From Gemmatimonadales bacterium (GTDB lineage Bacteria > Gemmatimonadota > Gemmatimonadetes > Gemmatimonadales > GWC2-71-9), in NCBI GenBank assembly GCA_030601605.1, contig JAUVTI010000030.1:1-15987 (forward strand): a stretch of 15,987 nucleotides of DNA. Reading direction: 5' to 3'. Shown here one piece after another: positions 6,667-13,019 of the stretch. Position 1 is the first letter of the stretch. Every line of letters starts with the position of its first letter. The notes under the pieces are model-generated. The model searched no databases, was not told where the DNA came from, and saw only the letters and a list, made by a program, of their open reading frames with translations. Position numbers and translations under genes: made by a program.

Positions 6667-7776
6667 ATGCCTTCGGTCTGGGCCGGAGAGCTGTTCCACC
6701 GGATCGCTGTGCCGCGCCTGCCGGGTACGGCGGCGCTGGGACCGGTCGAGGACGCCATAGCGGAGCGGCTCGAGGCCATCGGCTTCGATGTGGAGCGTGC
6801 GGCGTTTCAGGCGTCTCCACGACCCCTGGTGGCCGGCTCCATCGCGGGGGCGGCTCTGGGGTGGGTCGCTCTCGGTCTCGCCCCTCTGTTGGTGATCTCC
6901 GTTCCCGGATGGCCCGTGGCCGTCATCGGAGTCGCGGCACTGGCCTTCGTTGCTCTCCTGGTCCAGGGGGTTGCCTCGGGTCACCTGTCGGTCGCGGGCG
7001 GTGAGGTGCCTGCCGTGAACCTGGTCGCGACGCGCGGCGCGCCGGCGCTGTGGCTCCTCGCCCACTCCGACAGCAAGTCCCAGCGGGTCTCGCTGCGGGG
7101 CCGAGTGCTGGCCACCGTGACGCTCGGGCTCGGTACGGCCGGACTCGTCGCGCTGCTCGGCTGGAGACTGGTAGGACCCCTCCCGTGGTGGGTGGTATTG
7201 CCGGCGGTGGCGCTCTCTGTCGGGGGCGGGGCGGTGCTCTCCCTCGGCGCTCCCAGGAACGGATCTCCGGGTGCGGTGGACAATGCGACCGGGGTGGTGG
7301 CGGCCCTTGTCGCAGCCGAGAGTCTGGCGGGGCGCGCGGACGTCGGGGTGCTCGTGACCGGCGCCGAGGAGTTCGGGATGGCCGGGGCCCGGGCCTGGGT
7401 GGAAGGCGGCGCACCCGGCGGCGTCTTCGTCAACTTCGACGGGGTGGACGGTCGCGGCGCCTATCGGCTCACCGCGCACCGGGCTCGCGGCGCAGCGGCA
7501 GGTTCTCTCACCGACGGTGACGTGCGCAGCGCGTTGATGGACGCCTTCGCCGCCGCGGACGCCGGCGTCGCGCGCGGCAATCTGCCGATCGGCACCTTCG
7601 TGGACGGCATGGTGCTCGGCCGTGCCGGAATGTCCGGTGTGACGGTGAGCCGCGGCGACTGGCACACACTTGGAGTGGTGCACACGGCGCGCGATTCGGC
7701 GGACCGGGTGGACCTGACGGCCGCCATCGAGGCCGGCGAGGTCACTGCCGCTGCGGTGCGGCGACTGCTTGGTTGA
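6667..7776 (+). CDS. M28-family zinc peptidase with two inserted membrane hairpins
   Basis: 369 residues. The dinuclear zinc set of M28 aminopeptidases is complete: H133 and D135 in LLAHSDS, bridging D205 in AVDNATG, E234-E235 in TGAEEFG, D258 in NFDGVD, and H339 in VVHTARDSADRVD, the usual HT-x2-D closing motif. The N-terminal PGTAALGPVEDAIAERL resembles the start of M28 domains. Four hydrophobic segments interrupt the domain: about 54-78 and 82-102 before H133, and about 147-167 and 172-193 between H133 and D205. In soluble M28 enzymes the HxD and DNxSG motifs lie about ten residues apart. Each pair can form a hairpin, so the catalytic parts would stay on one face of the membrane. No signal peptide is seen. 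The substrate is unknown. It is the last gene of the trpS operon. Confidence 0.87.
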   Translation: MPSVWAGELFHRIAVPRLPGTAALGPVEDAIAERLEAIGFDVERAAFQASPRPLVAGSIAGAALGWVALGLAPLLVISVPGWPVAVIGVAALAFVALLVQGVASGHLSVAGGEVPAVNLVATRGAPALWLLAHSDSKSQRVSLRGRVLATVTLGLGTAGLVALLGWRLVGPLPWWVVLPAVALSVGGGAVLSLGAPRNGSPGAVDNATGVVAALVAAESLAGRADVGVLVTGAEEFGMAGARAWVEGGAPGGVFVNFDGVDGRGAYRLTAHRARGAAAGSLTDGDVRSALMDAFAAADAGVARGNLPIGTFVDGMVLGRAGMSGVTVSRGDWHTLGVVHTARDSADRVDLTAAIEAGEVTAAAVRRLLG

Positions 7777-7801
7777 CGGGGTCTCGCCTCCCGAATAGCT
7801 T
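7773..7801 (+). promoter_or_regulatory. Candidate purA promoter
   Basis: -35 box TTGACG (7773-7778), overlapping the stop codon of the upstream peptidase gene; 17-base spacer; -10 box TAGCTT (7796-7801). The expected start point is near 7808. It has the same design as the trpS and Wzc-gene promoters. It lies upstream of the terminator at 7814-7843, so transcripts would have to pass that hairpin to reach purA. Confidence 0.5.
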
Positions 7802-7813
7802 GCTCCAAAGGAT

Positions 7814-7843
7814 GCCCCGCCGGGACCCCGCGGGGCTTTTTTT
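7814..7843 (+). terminator. Rho-independent terminator between the M28 peptidase gene and purA
   Basis: Perfect 7-bp stem GCCCCGC (7814-7820) / GCGGGGC (7830-7836), 9-base loop, followed directly by seven T (7837-7843). It ends the trpS-M28 operon. Because the only good purA promoter I see lies upstream of it, it may also act as an attenuator in the purA leader. Confidence 0.85.
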
Positions 7844-7869
7844 GTGTCCGTCAACCAGCGCGGAGAATC

Positions 7870-9153
7870 ATGTTCGGTCCTGATCGCCGGTGTGTGGTTG
7901 TGGTGGGTGTCCAGTGGGGGGACGAGGGCAAGGGCAAGATCGTGGACGTGCTCTCCCGAGACGCCGACCTGGTAATCCGTTATCAAGGTGGGGCGAACGC
8001 AGGGCATACGGTCGTCCTGGGCGACCACCAGTTCATACTGCACCAGATCCCAACGGGCATTCTCAACGACGGCACGGCCTGCGCCATCGGCAACGGCGTG
8101 GTGCTGGACCCCGAGACGCTGATCGAAGAGATCCGCGAGCTCGAGGAGCAGGGAATAGAGGTCGTGGGGCGGCTCTCGATCTCCGATCGCGCGCACCTCG
8201 TGCGTCCGTACCACAAGGTGGTGGAGCGCGCCCTGGAGCAGCGCCAGAAGATCGGCACGACCGGCAGGGGTATCGGGCCGGCATACGAGGACAAGTCGGG
8301 CCGGCGCGGCATTCGGGCGGGCGACCTGCGCGATCTGGAGGCCTGCGCCCCCCGCGTGCGCGATCGCGTCGCTCTGGCCAACGACGTGCTTGAGATGATG
8401 GGGGCCGCGGAGCGCGTTGACGCAGACGAGCAGGTGGCGCTGCTCGAGCGCCTGGCGCCAATCCTGGTTCCGCTCGTGGCCGACACCGGTAGGGTCGCGG
8501 CCGACGCGCTGCGCGCGGGCAGCAACGTGCTGCTCGAGGGTGCACAGGGCGCACTGCTCGACGTGGACCACGGCACCTACCCGTTCGTGACCTCCTCCAG
8601 TACGACTGCGGGTGGAGCCTCGATCGGCGCCGGCATCGGTCCCACGGCGATCGACTCGGTGCTGGGCGTGATCAAGGCGTACACGACGCGCGTGGGCAAC
8701 GGTCCTCTGCCCTCCGAGGCCGGCCCGGAGGAGTCGGAGCAACTCCGCGCCCTGGGAGGGGAGTTCGGCGCCACGACCGGGCGGCCGCGGCGTTGCGGCT
8801 GGTTCGACGCGGTCGTGGGGCGCTACGCCAAGCGGGTGAATGGACTCACCGACCTGGCGCTCACCAAACTCGACGTGCTCGACACCATGGCCGAGATTCC
8901 CGTCTGCGTGGGCTACCGCGTGGACGGCGAGGAACTCGTCGACGTCCCCGCCGACCTGAACATGCTGGGCCGGGTCGAGCCGATCTACGAGACCGTGCCG
9001 GGTTGGGGCCGTCCGACCGGAGACGCCCGCACCTTGGAGGATCTCCCGGCCGCGGCCCGGGCATACCTGGAGCGGATCGAGACTCTGCTGGAAACGCCCA
9101 TTCGGTTCGTGAGCGTGGGGACCCGGCGTGATCAGATCATCGAGTCCCGCTGA
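7870..9153 (+). CDS. purA: Adenylosuccinate synthetase
   Basis: Catalyses GTP-dependent condensation of IMP and aspartate to adenylosuccinate, the first committed step to AMP, in the cytoplasm. 427 residues, the standard bacterial length. The P-loop-like QWGDEGKGK is at 15-23 with catalytic D18, and GGANAGHTV (40-48) carries the catalytic histidine H46. The IMP-binding GTTGRGIGPAYEDK block, the substrate-loop region VTSSSTTAGGA, and the C-terminal guanine-binding SVGTRRDQII are all present. The start is ATG at 7870 with GGAG (7862-7865) four bases upstream. It stands alone: a terminator precedes it and the next gene is on the opposite strand. The 68 bases between 7801 and the ATG are too short for a purine riboswitch, but the terminator in that leader makes attenuation possible. 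Confidence 0.98.
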   Translation: MFGPDRRCVVVVGVQWGDEGKGKIVDVLSRDADLVIRYQGGANAGHTVVLGDHQFILHQIPTGILNDGTACAIGNGVVLDPETLIEEIRELEEQGIEVVGRLSISDRAHLVRPYHKVVERALEQRQKIGTTGRGIGPAYEDKSGRRGIRAGDLRDLEACAPRVRDRVALANDVLEMMGAAERVDADEQVALLERLAPILVPLVADTGRVAADALRAGSNVLLEGAQGALLDVDHGTYPFVTSSSTTAGGASIGAGIGPTAIDSVLGVIKAYTTRVGNGPLPSEAGPEESEQLRALGGEFGATTGRPRRCGWFDAVVGRYAKRVNGLTDLALTKLDVLDTMAEIPVCVGYRVDGEELVDVPADLNMLGRVEPIYETVPGWGRPTGDARTLEDLPAAARAYLERIETLLETPIRFVSVGTRRDQIIESR

Positions 9154-9189
9154 CGCGGGCGCGCCGACGACCCCCGATCGAACAGGTGG

Positions 9190-9225
9190 GAATGAAGAAG
9201 ACCCCTAGGGCCGAAACCCTAGGGG
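9190..9225 (-). terminator. Hairpin terminator, minus strand
   Basis: Perfect 9-bp inverted repeat CCCCTAGGG (9202-9210) / CCCTAGGGG (9217-9225) with a 6-base loop. Read on the minus strand, the stem is followed by a pyrimidine-rich tail TCTTCTTCATT (9191-9201); read on the plus strand, no T-run follows. It therefore best ends minus-strand transcription coming from the Wzc-like gene or from the RNA candidate at 9225-9362. It could also work weakly behind purA. Confidence 0.6.
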
Positions 9226-9362
9226 CCCTGCCTGCCGCACACTGTGCGCCCTAGAACCAAGTGCAGGGTCAGGCATCTTCAAGGACGGTCTGCCCTTGCC
9301 CTCCGGTCAAGCGGGAGACCGGGCGGGCAGTGAGGAATCTTGCGCCGCGGCGTCAGCCGGGC
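9225..9362 (-). ncRNA. Candidate structured RNA in the purA / Wzc-gene intergenic region
   Basis: The 243-base gap (9154-9396) contains no convincing open frame but is rich in pairable segments. On the minus strand, the 5' arm (9362-9347) can pair with the 3' arm (9238-9225): GCCC with GGGC, then GCT with GGC, a small internal loop, then GCCGC with GCGGC. Inside lies a strong apical hairpin, CCGGTC (9303-9308) / GACCGG (9317-9322), extended by TGCCC/GGGCA. A short hairpin CGCAC-AGT-GTGCG sits near the 3' side. The minus-strand terminator follows at once. The closed ends, long rod and 3' segment faintly recall 6S RNA, but the size (about 140 bases) is small and I could not confirm the family. 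It could also be simply the 3' untranslated region of the Wzc-like gene. I see no clear dedicated promoter. Confidence 0.35.
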
Positions 9363-9396
9363 GTTTTGAGGCGGTAACTTGTTGTTACAGAGGGAC

Positions 9397-11766
9397 TTAG
9401 AGCATTCCGATGAGGCGCTTGCGGAGTGACTTAGCTACGCCGTGCCGCCTCCAAGTGGAGCGATCGGAGCTGTAGTAGCTGTAGTGGCGGTCCCGGCCCC
9501 GCGTTACGCCGTTGAGCACGGCTCCAGCGATCCGCGCCCTCACCTGGCGCAGTTGCTCCACGGCACGCTGCGCGGCCGACTCCTCCGTCTCCCCGCTGCG
9601 CAACACCAGGATCGTGGCGTCCGACATGCTGGCCACGACCGCCGCGTCGGTGACCGGGAGCGAAGGCGGAGTGTCCATCAGGATGTACTCGTAGTCGCGC
9701 CTCAGCTCCGAGACCAGCCTCCGCATCGCGTCCGAGCCCAGGAGCTCAGCGGGATTGGGGGGCGACTTCCCGGAAGGCAGCACGTCCAGGTTCGTGGCCA
9801 CCTCGGGCCGGATCGCCTCGCGCAGGCCGGCCTCTCCGATCAGCACGTCGGTGAGTCCCGGCTCCTGGACCAGGCCGAAGGCGCGGTGCACCTGGGATCG
9901 TCTGAGGTCACCGTCGATCAGCAGCGTCTTGGAGCCGCCCTGTGCCAGCACCAGCGCGAGGTTGGCGGCCGTGGTGGACTTGCCCTCTCCCGGTCCGGGG
10001 CTTGTGAGCGTGATGAACTGTACTGGCCGCTCCGCGCCCACGAACGTCACGTTCGTGCGCAGCGCCCGGAACGCCTCCACCGCCGGGTCATCCGGGCTGA
10101 GTTGGCTGAGAATCACGACCTGCCCGCTGCGGCCGTTCGCCCTGGTGAGCTTCGACTCGAGCGGGATCCGCCCCAGGACCGGTGTCCCGACCGACCGCTC
10201 GATGTCCGCCACGCTCTTGATGGTCTGGTCCAGGTATTCGAGGAAGAACGCGGCTCCGAGCCCGAGCAGCAGCCCCACCAGGATCCCGAGCAGGATCTTC
10301 TGCCTCAGGTTGGTACCGATCGCGATTCCCGGAGAGGCGCCGTCCAGGAGCGCGACATAGGGCGCGATCGTCATCTCGTGCATCTGCGCCTGCTGGAACT
10401 GCGCGAGCAGGTAGCGGTAGGTGTCCTCCAGGATGCTGGCCTCGAGCTGGAGCTGCGCGATCTGGGTTTCCTTGCCCGGGTAGGACATCAGTTGGCGGCG
10501 CAGCGCCGCGATCTCGTTCCGGGCGGCCCCGTCGCGCCCCCGGAACCCCTCGAGCGCGGCATTCACGGCGCCGCGCAGCGAGCGGTGGCTCGACTGGATC
10601 CGCTGGTCGATGGCCTGCACCTGCGGGTTGTCATCGCGCAGGCCGAGCGCTCCGGCGGTGATGCTGCGCCGGTCCTCGTAGAGCTCGAGCAGGCGGCGGA
10701 TCTGGAATGACAGCACCGGGTTGTTCTCGGTTCCCTCGACCGCTGCCAGCCGGTTCAGTGCCTCGATCCCGAACGTGTCGGCTGCGCCGACTGCGTCCTG
10801 CAGCGTGGATATCCGCACCTGGATGCGCTGCCGCTCCCGCTCGGACTCGCTGATGCTCCGCACGAGGTTCTGCTCTTCGGCAGTCAGATCCGTGATGCGC
10901 TCCGTTTCCTTGTAGCGCTGCACCTCACCCCGCTTCTCCTCGGCGGCCTGCTCGGCGCGGGTCAGCTGGTCGGCTATGTACTGCCTGCGGCGCGCGGCGC
11001 GCACCCGGGCGCGGTCGGCCCCGTCCTCCCGCAGCTCCAGGGCTGCCTGGTTGAGCACGAGCGGCACGAGAGTCTGATCTGTGCCGGTGAACGTGATGTC
11101 GACGGCGTTGGTGCCGCTGCGCACCCGGTACCCCAGGCCTGCCCGCACCCACGCGGCGGCCTGTTCGGGCGGGATGATCGAGAACTGGACCGTGCGAGGG
11201 CCGTCCTCGGGCGGGAGCCCCTCGAACGAGAACCCCGGTCCGGCGACGCGCTCGTAGTAGGATCCGGTGGCGATCACCGTGCCGTCCGGGTAGTGCAGCT
11301 CGAAGCCAGCCTCCGGGCCGTGCTGAACGATCTCGTAGTCGCCCAGCGGCGCTCCCGAATCCACCATGATTCCGACCAGCACGTGCTCGCGGTGGACCTC
11401 GGGATCGCCGACTTCCAGTCGGAGGTGGAGGTGATCAACTACGCGCAGGGCCAGCGCCTGAGTCGTCAGGACGAGGGCTTCGGAGAGGATTGGATCGGTG
11501 CGCAGCGCCAGCTCGTCGACGTCGAAGTCGTCGGTGCGCGCGAACACCTGCTTGGGCGAGCTGACCTGAACCGTGAGCTGGGACTGATAGCGCGAAACGG
11601 CCCCGCGGCCCGAGAGCCAGGCGCCGCCACCCACCAGGAGGGTGACGAGGACCACGATTCTCCAATGCCTGACGACCACCGCCCAGAGATCCCGGAGGTG
11701 GATCTCTCGCGGCGGTGCTGGGGCCCGGTGTTCGGGCGCCTGGCCGTTGCCCGCACTTTCGACCAT
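9397..11766 (-). CDS. Wzz/Wzc-type polysaccharide co-polymerase with BY-kinase domain
   Basis: Inner-membrane protein that controls exopolysaccharide or capsule polymerisation and autophosphorylates on tyrosine. 789 residues from the ATG at 11766. Order: Wzz domain with first membrane helix at about 38-54; a periplasmic region with long coiled coils (about 245-325 and 385-460); second membrane helix at about 491-511; cytoplasmic kinase with Walker A SPGPGEGKST (590-599), Walker A' TLLIDGDLR (615-623) and Walker B ILMDTPP (696-702); C-terminal tyrosine cluster HYSYY (762-766). Numbering counts from an upstream GTG at 11769. I prefer the ATG because GAGGA (11777-11773) stands 6 bases before it, against 3 for the GTG. 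No sugar transferase, Wza or Wzx/Wzy gene is nearby, which is unusual for a Wzc. Confidence 0.94.
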   Translation of the reverse strand: MVESAGNGQAPEHRAPAPPREIHLRDLWAVVVRHWRIVVLVTLLVGGGAWLSGRGAVSRYQSQLTVQVSSPKQVFARTDDFDVDELALRTDPILSEALVLTTQALALRVVDHLHLRLEVGDPEVHREHVLVGIMVDSGAPLGDYEIVQHGPEAGFELHYPDGTVIATGSYYERVAGPGFSFEGLPPEDGPRTVQFSIIPPEQAAAWVRAGLGYRVRSGTNAVDITFTGTDQTLVPLVLNQAALELREDGADRARVRAARRRQYIADQLTRAEQAAEEKRGEVQRYKETERITDLTAEEQNLVRSISESERERQRIQVRISTLQDAVGAADTFGIEALNRLAAVEGTENNPVLSFQIRRLLELYEDRRSITAGALGLRDDNPQVQAIDQRIQSSHRSLRGAVNAALEGFRGRDGAARNEIAALRRQLMSYPGKETQIAQLQLEASILEDTYRYLLAQFQQAQMHEMTIAPYVALLDGASPGIAIGTNLRQKILLGILVGLLLGLGAAFFLEYLDQTIKSVADIERSVGTPVLGRIPLESKLTRANGRSGQVVILSQLSPDDPAVEAFRALRTNVTFVGAERPVQFITLTSPGPGEGKSTTAANLALVLAQGGSKTLLIDGDLRRSQVHRAFGLVQEPGLTDVLIGEAGLREAIRPEVATNLDVLPSGKSPPNPAELLGSDAMRRLVSELRRDYEYILMDTPPSLPVTDAAVVASMSDATILVLRSGETEESAAQRAVEQLRQVRARIAGAVLNGVTRGRDRHYSYYSSDRSTWRRHGVAKSLRKRLIGML

Positions 11767-11784
11767 CACACGTCCTCGGGCGCT

Positions 11785-11813
11785 AAGCTAAATGACTCCT
11801 TGAAATTGCACAA
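11785..11813 (-). promoter_or_regulatory. Promoter of the Wzc-like gene
   Basis: On the minus strand: -35 box TTGTGC (11813-11808), 17-base spacer, -10 box TAGCTT (11790-11785). The expected start near 11778 leaves a leader of only about 12 bases that begins with the GAGGA ribosome binding site. The -35 overlaps that of the divergent glycerate kinase promoter. Confidence 0.6.
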
Positions 11814-11834
11814 GTGACGGACTTGCATAATCTT
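11806..11834 (+). promoter_or_regulatory. Candidate promoter of glycerate kinase
   Basis: -35 box TTGCAC (11806-11811), 17-base spacer, -10 AATCTT (11829-11834), or TAATCT one base earlier. TTGAAA (11800-11805) is an alternative -35 and CATAAT (11826-11831) an alternative -10, but their spacing is poor (20 or 14). The expected leader is about 50 bases. The element TTGCACAA (11806-11813) serves as -35 in both directions. Confidence 0.35.
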
Positions 11835-11889
11835 ACACCACTTCCTGCGGTGAGTCTGCGATGTTGCGCACACTTTTGTCAGAGATGCC

Positions 11890-12957
11890 GTGAGCGGCGC
11901 TCGCGTGGTGGTCGTGGCCCAGGCCTTCAAGGAGACTCTCACGCCGGACGAGGTGGCCCGGGCGCTCGAGGGCGCAGTGCGCGGAGCCGGGCTGGACCCG
12001 GTCGTAGTGTGCGGCAGCGATGGTGGGGACGGCTTGCTGGACGCTCTGCAGGTGCTGCTGCGGCGCCGCACCGTGCATGCCGCCGCGGACCCTCTGGGGC
12101 GGCCGATTCGAGTGGAGGTGGGGTGGCTCGACGGCGAGGCGGCCGTGATCGAATCCCGTCTGGTGTGTGGCCTGGGTCTGCTGGCAACGTCCGAACGCGA
12201 TCCTCTACACGCGACGACCCGAGGCCTGGGCCTGTTGATCGCGGAGGTCGTGGCGGCGGACGCGCAGACCGTGTACGTGGGCCTGGGCGGAAGCGCCACG
12301 ATGGACGGCGGTGTGGGGATGGCTCGCGCCTGGGGGTTCGTGCCACGTGACGCGTCGGGGAGGGAGCTGGACGAGGGTGGAGGCGCGCTTCCGGAGCTGG
12401 AGCGGATCGACACCGGGGAGCGGCCCGCGGTGCGGCTGGTGGGGCTGTGCGACGTGCGAAGCCCGCTGACCGGCCCGCGGGGCGCGCGGCTCTACGCCCG
12501 CCAGAAGGGAGCTGCTCCCGACGCGGAGGACACGCTTGCGGCTGGGCTGGAACGGCTGGTGGAGGTGACGGCCGGCGAAGAGCAAGCGGGGCGCCCCGGC
12601 GCCGGTGCGGCCGGAGGGCTGGGGTTCGGGCTGCTCCACTTCGGCATGGGCGAGCTCGAGGCGGGGGCTGCGTGGGTGCTCGAGCGGGTGGGCTTCGACG
12701 AACTGCTCGAGGGGGCAGCCATGGTGGTGACCGGGGAGGGAACCTTCGACGGCACGTCCCTGGAGGGCAAGCTCACCGGTGAGGTCATGAGCAGAGCTCG
12801 AGCCGCCGATGTGCCCGCCGTGCTGCTGGCGCCGCAGGCCAGTGGCGTTCCCGAGGGAGTGGTGGTGGAGAGCGGAGGGGGTCGGTGGTCGGCCGCGGAT
12901 CTCGCCGCGCGGGCGAGCGGCGGGATCGCGCGGGCGCTTCGCTTGCTGGGGCAGTAG
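11890..12957 (+). CDS. Glycerate kinase (GlxK/GarK family)
   Basis: Phosphorylates D-glycerate, in this family usually to 2-phosphoglycerate, feeding glyoxylate or hydroxypyruvate carbon into glycolysis; cytoplasmic. 355 residues, slightly shorter than the typical 370-380. Family motifs: AQAFKETLTPDEVARAL (10-26, the APDSFKGS-type start), SDGGDG (43-48), GLGGSATMDGGVGM (131-144), RGARLYARQKGA (197-208), PGAGAAGGLGFG (236-247) and VVTGEGTFDGTSLEGK (279-294). The start is GTG at 11890, the only in-frame candidate giving the full first strand; the ribosome binding site is weak. It is divergent from the Wzc-like gene and followed after 62 bases by glyS, whose promoter overlaps its 3' end. No glyoxylate carboligase or tartronate semialdehyde reductase is adjacent. 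Confidence 0.93.
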   Translation: MSGARVVVVAQAFKETLTPDEVARALEGAVRGAGLDPVVVCGSDGGDGLLDALQVLLRRRTVHAAADPLGRPIRVEVGWLDGEAAVIESRLVCGLGLLATSERDPLHATTRGLGLLIAEVVAADAQTVYVGLGGSATMDGGVGMARAWGFVPRDASGRELDEGGGALPELERIDTGERPAVRLVGLCDVRSPLTGPRGARLYARQKGAAPDAEDTLAAGLERLVEVTAGEEQAGRPGAGAAGGLGFGLLHFGMGELEAGAAWVLERVGFDELLEGAAMVVTGEGTFDGTSLEGKLTGEVMSRARAADVPAVLLAPQASGVPEGVVVESGGGRWSAADLAARASGGIARALRLLGQ

Positions 12958-12971
12958 CCCAAGTCTATACT
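12943..12971 (+). promoter_or_regulatory. Promoter of the glyS operon
   Basis: -35 box TTGCTG (12943-12948) inside the end of the glycerate kinase gene, 17-base spacer, -10 box TATACT (12966-12971). The expected start near 12978 gives a leader of about 42 bases. No T-box or hairpin is obvious in that leader. Confidence 0.6.
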
Positions 12972-13019
12972 TCGCAGTTCCTTACCCGACCTGCAGCCGG
13001 CCTAGGGCGCTTCGATACG

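Noticed and set aside
7812..7883. Small 23-codon open frame in the purA leader, overlapping the terminator and the purA start.
   Set aside because: AAAGG directly abuts the ATG with no spacing, and the frame is explained by the hairpin sequence; a leader peptide cannot be supported from sequence alone.
6625..8742. A 705-codon open frame on the minus strand opposite the M28 peptidase gene and purA.
   Set aside because: Its translation is low-complexity His/Arg/Ala-rich with no recognisable motif and it runs antisense to two clear genes and a terminator; a codon-bias shadow.
9374..9388. Palindrome GTAAC-TTGTT-GTTAC just after the Wzc-like gene's stop.
   Set aside because: Only a 5-bp stem with no T-run; could be an operator or 3'UTR hairpin but there is no supporting context or second copy.
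12885..13019. Upstream GTG extension of glyS by 45 residues.
   Set aside because: It overlaps the glycerate kinase gene, contains the promoter, and adds residues absent from the family; the ATG at 13020 fits.
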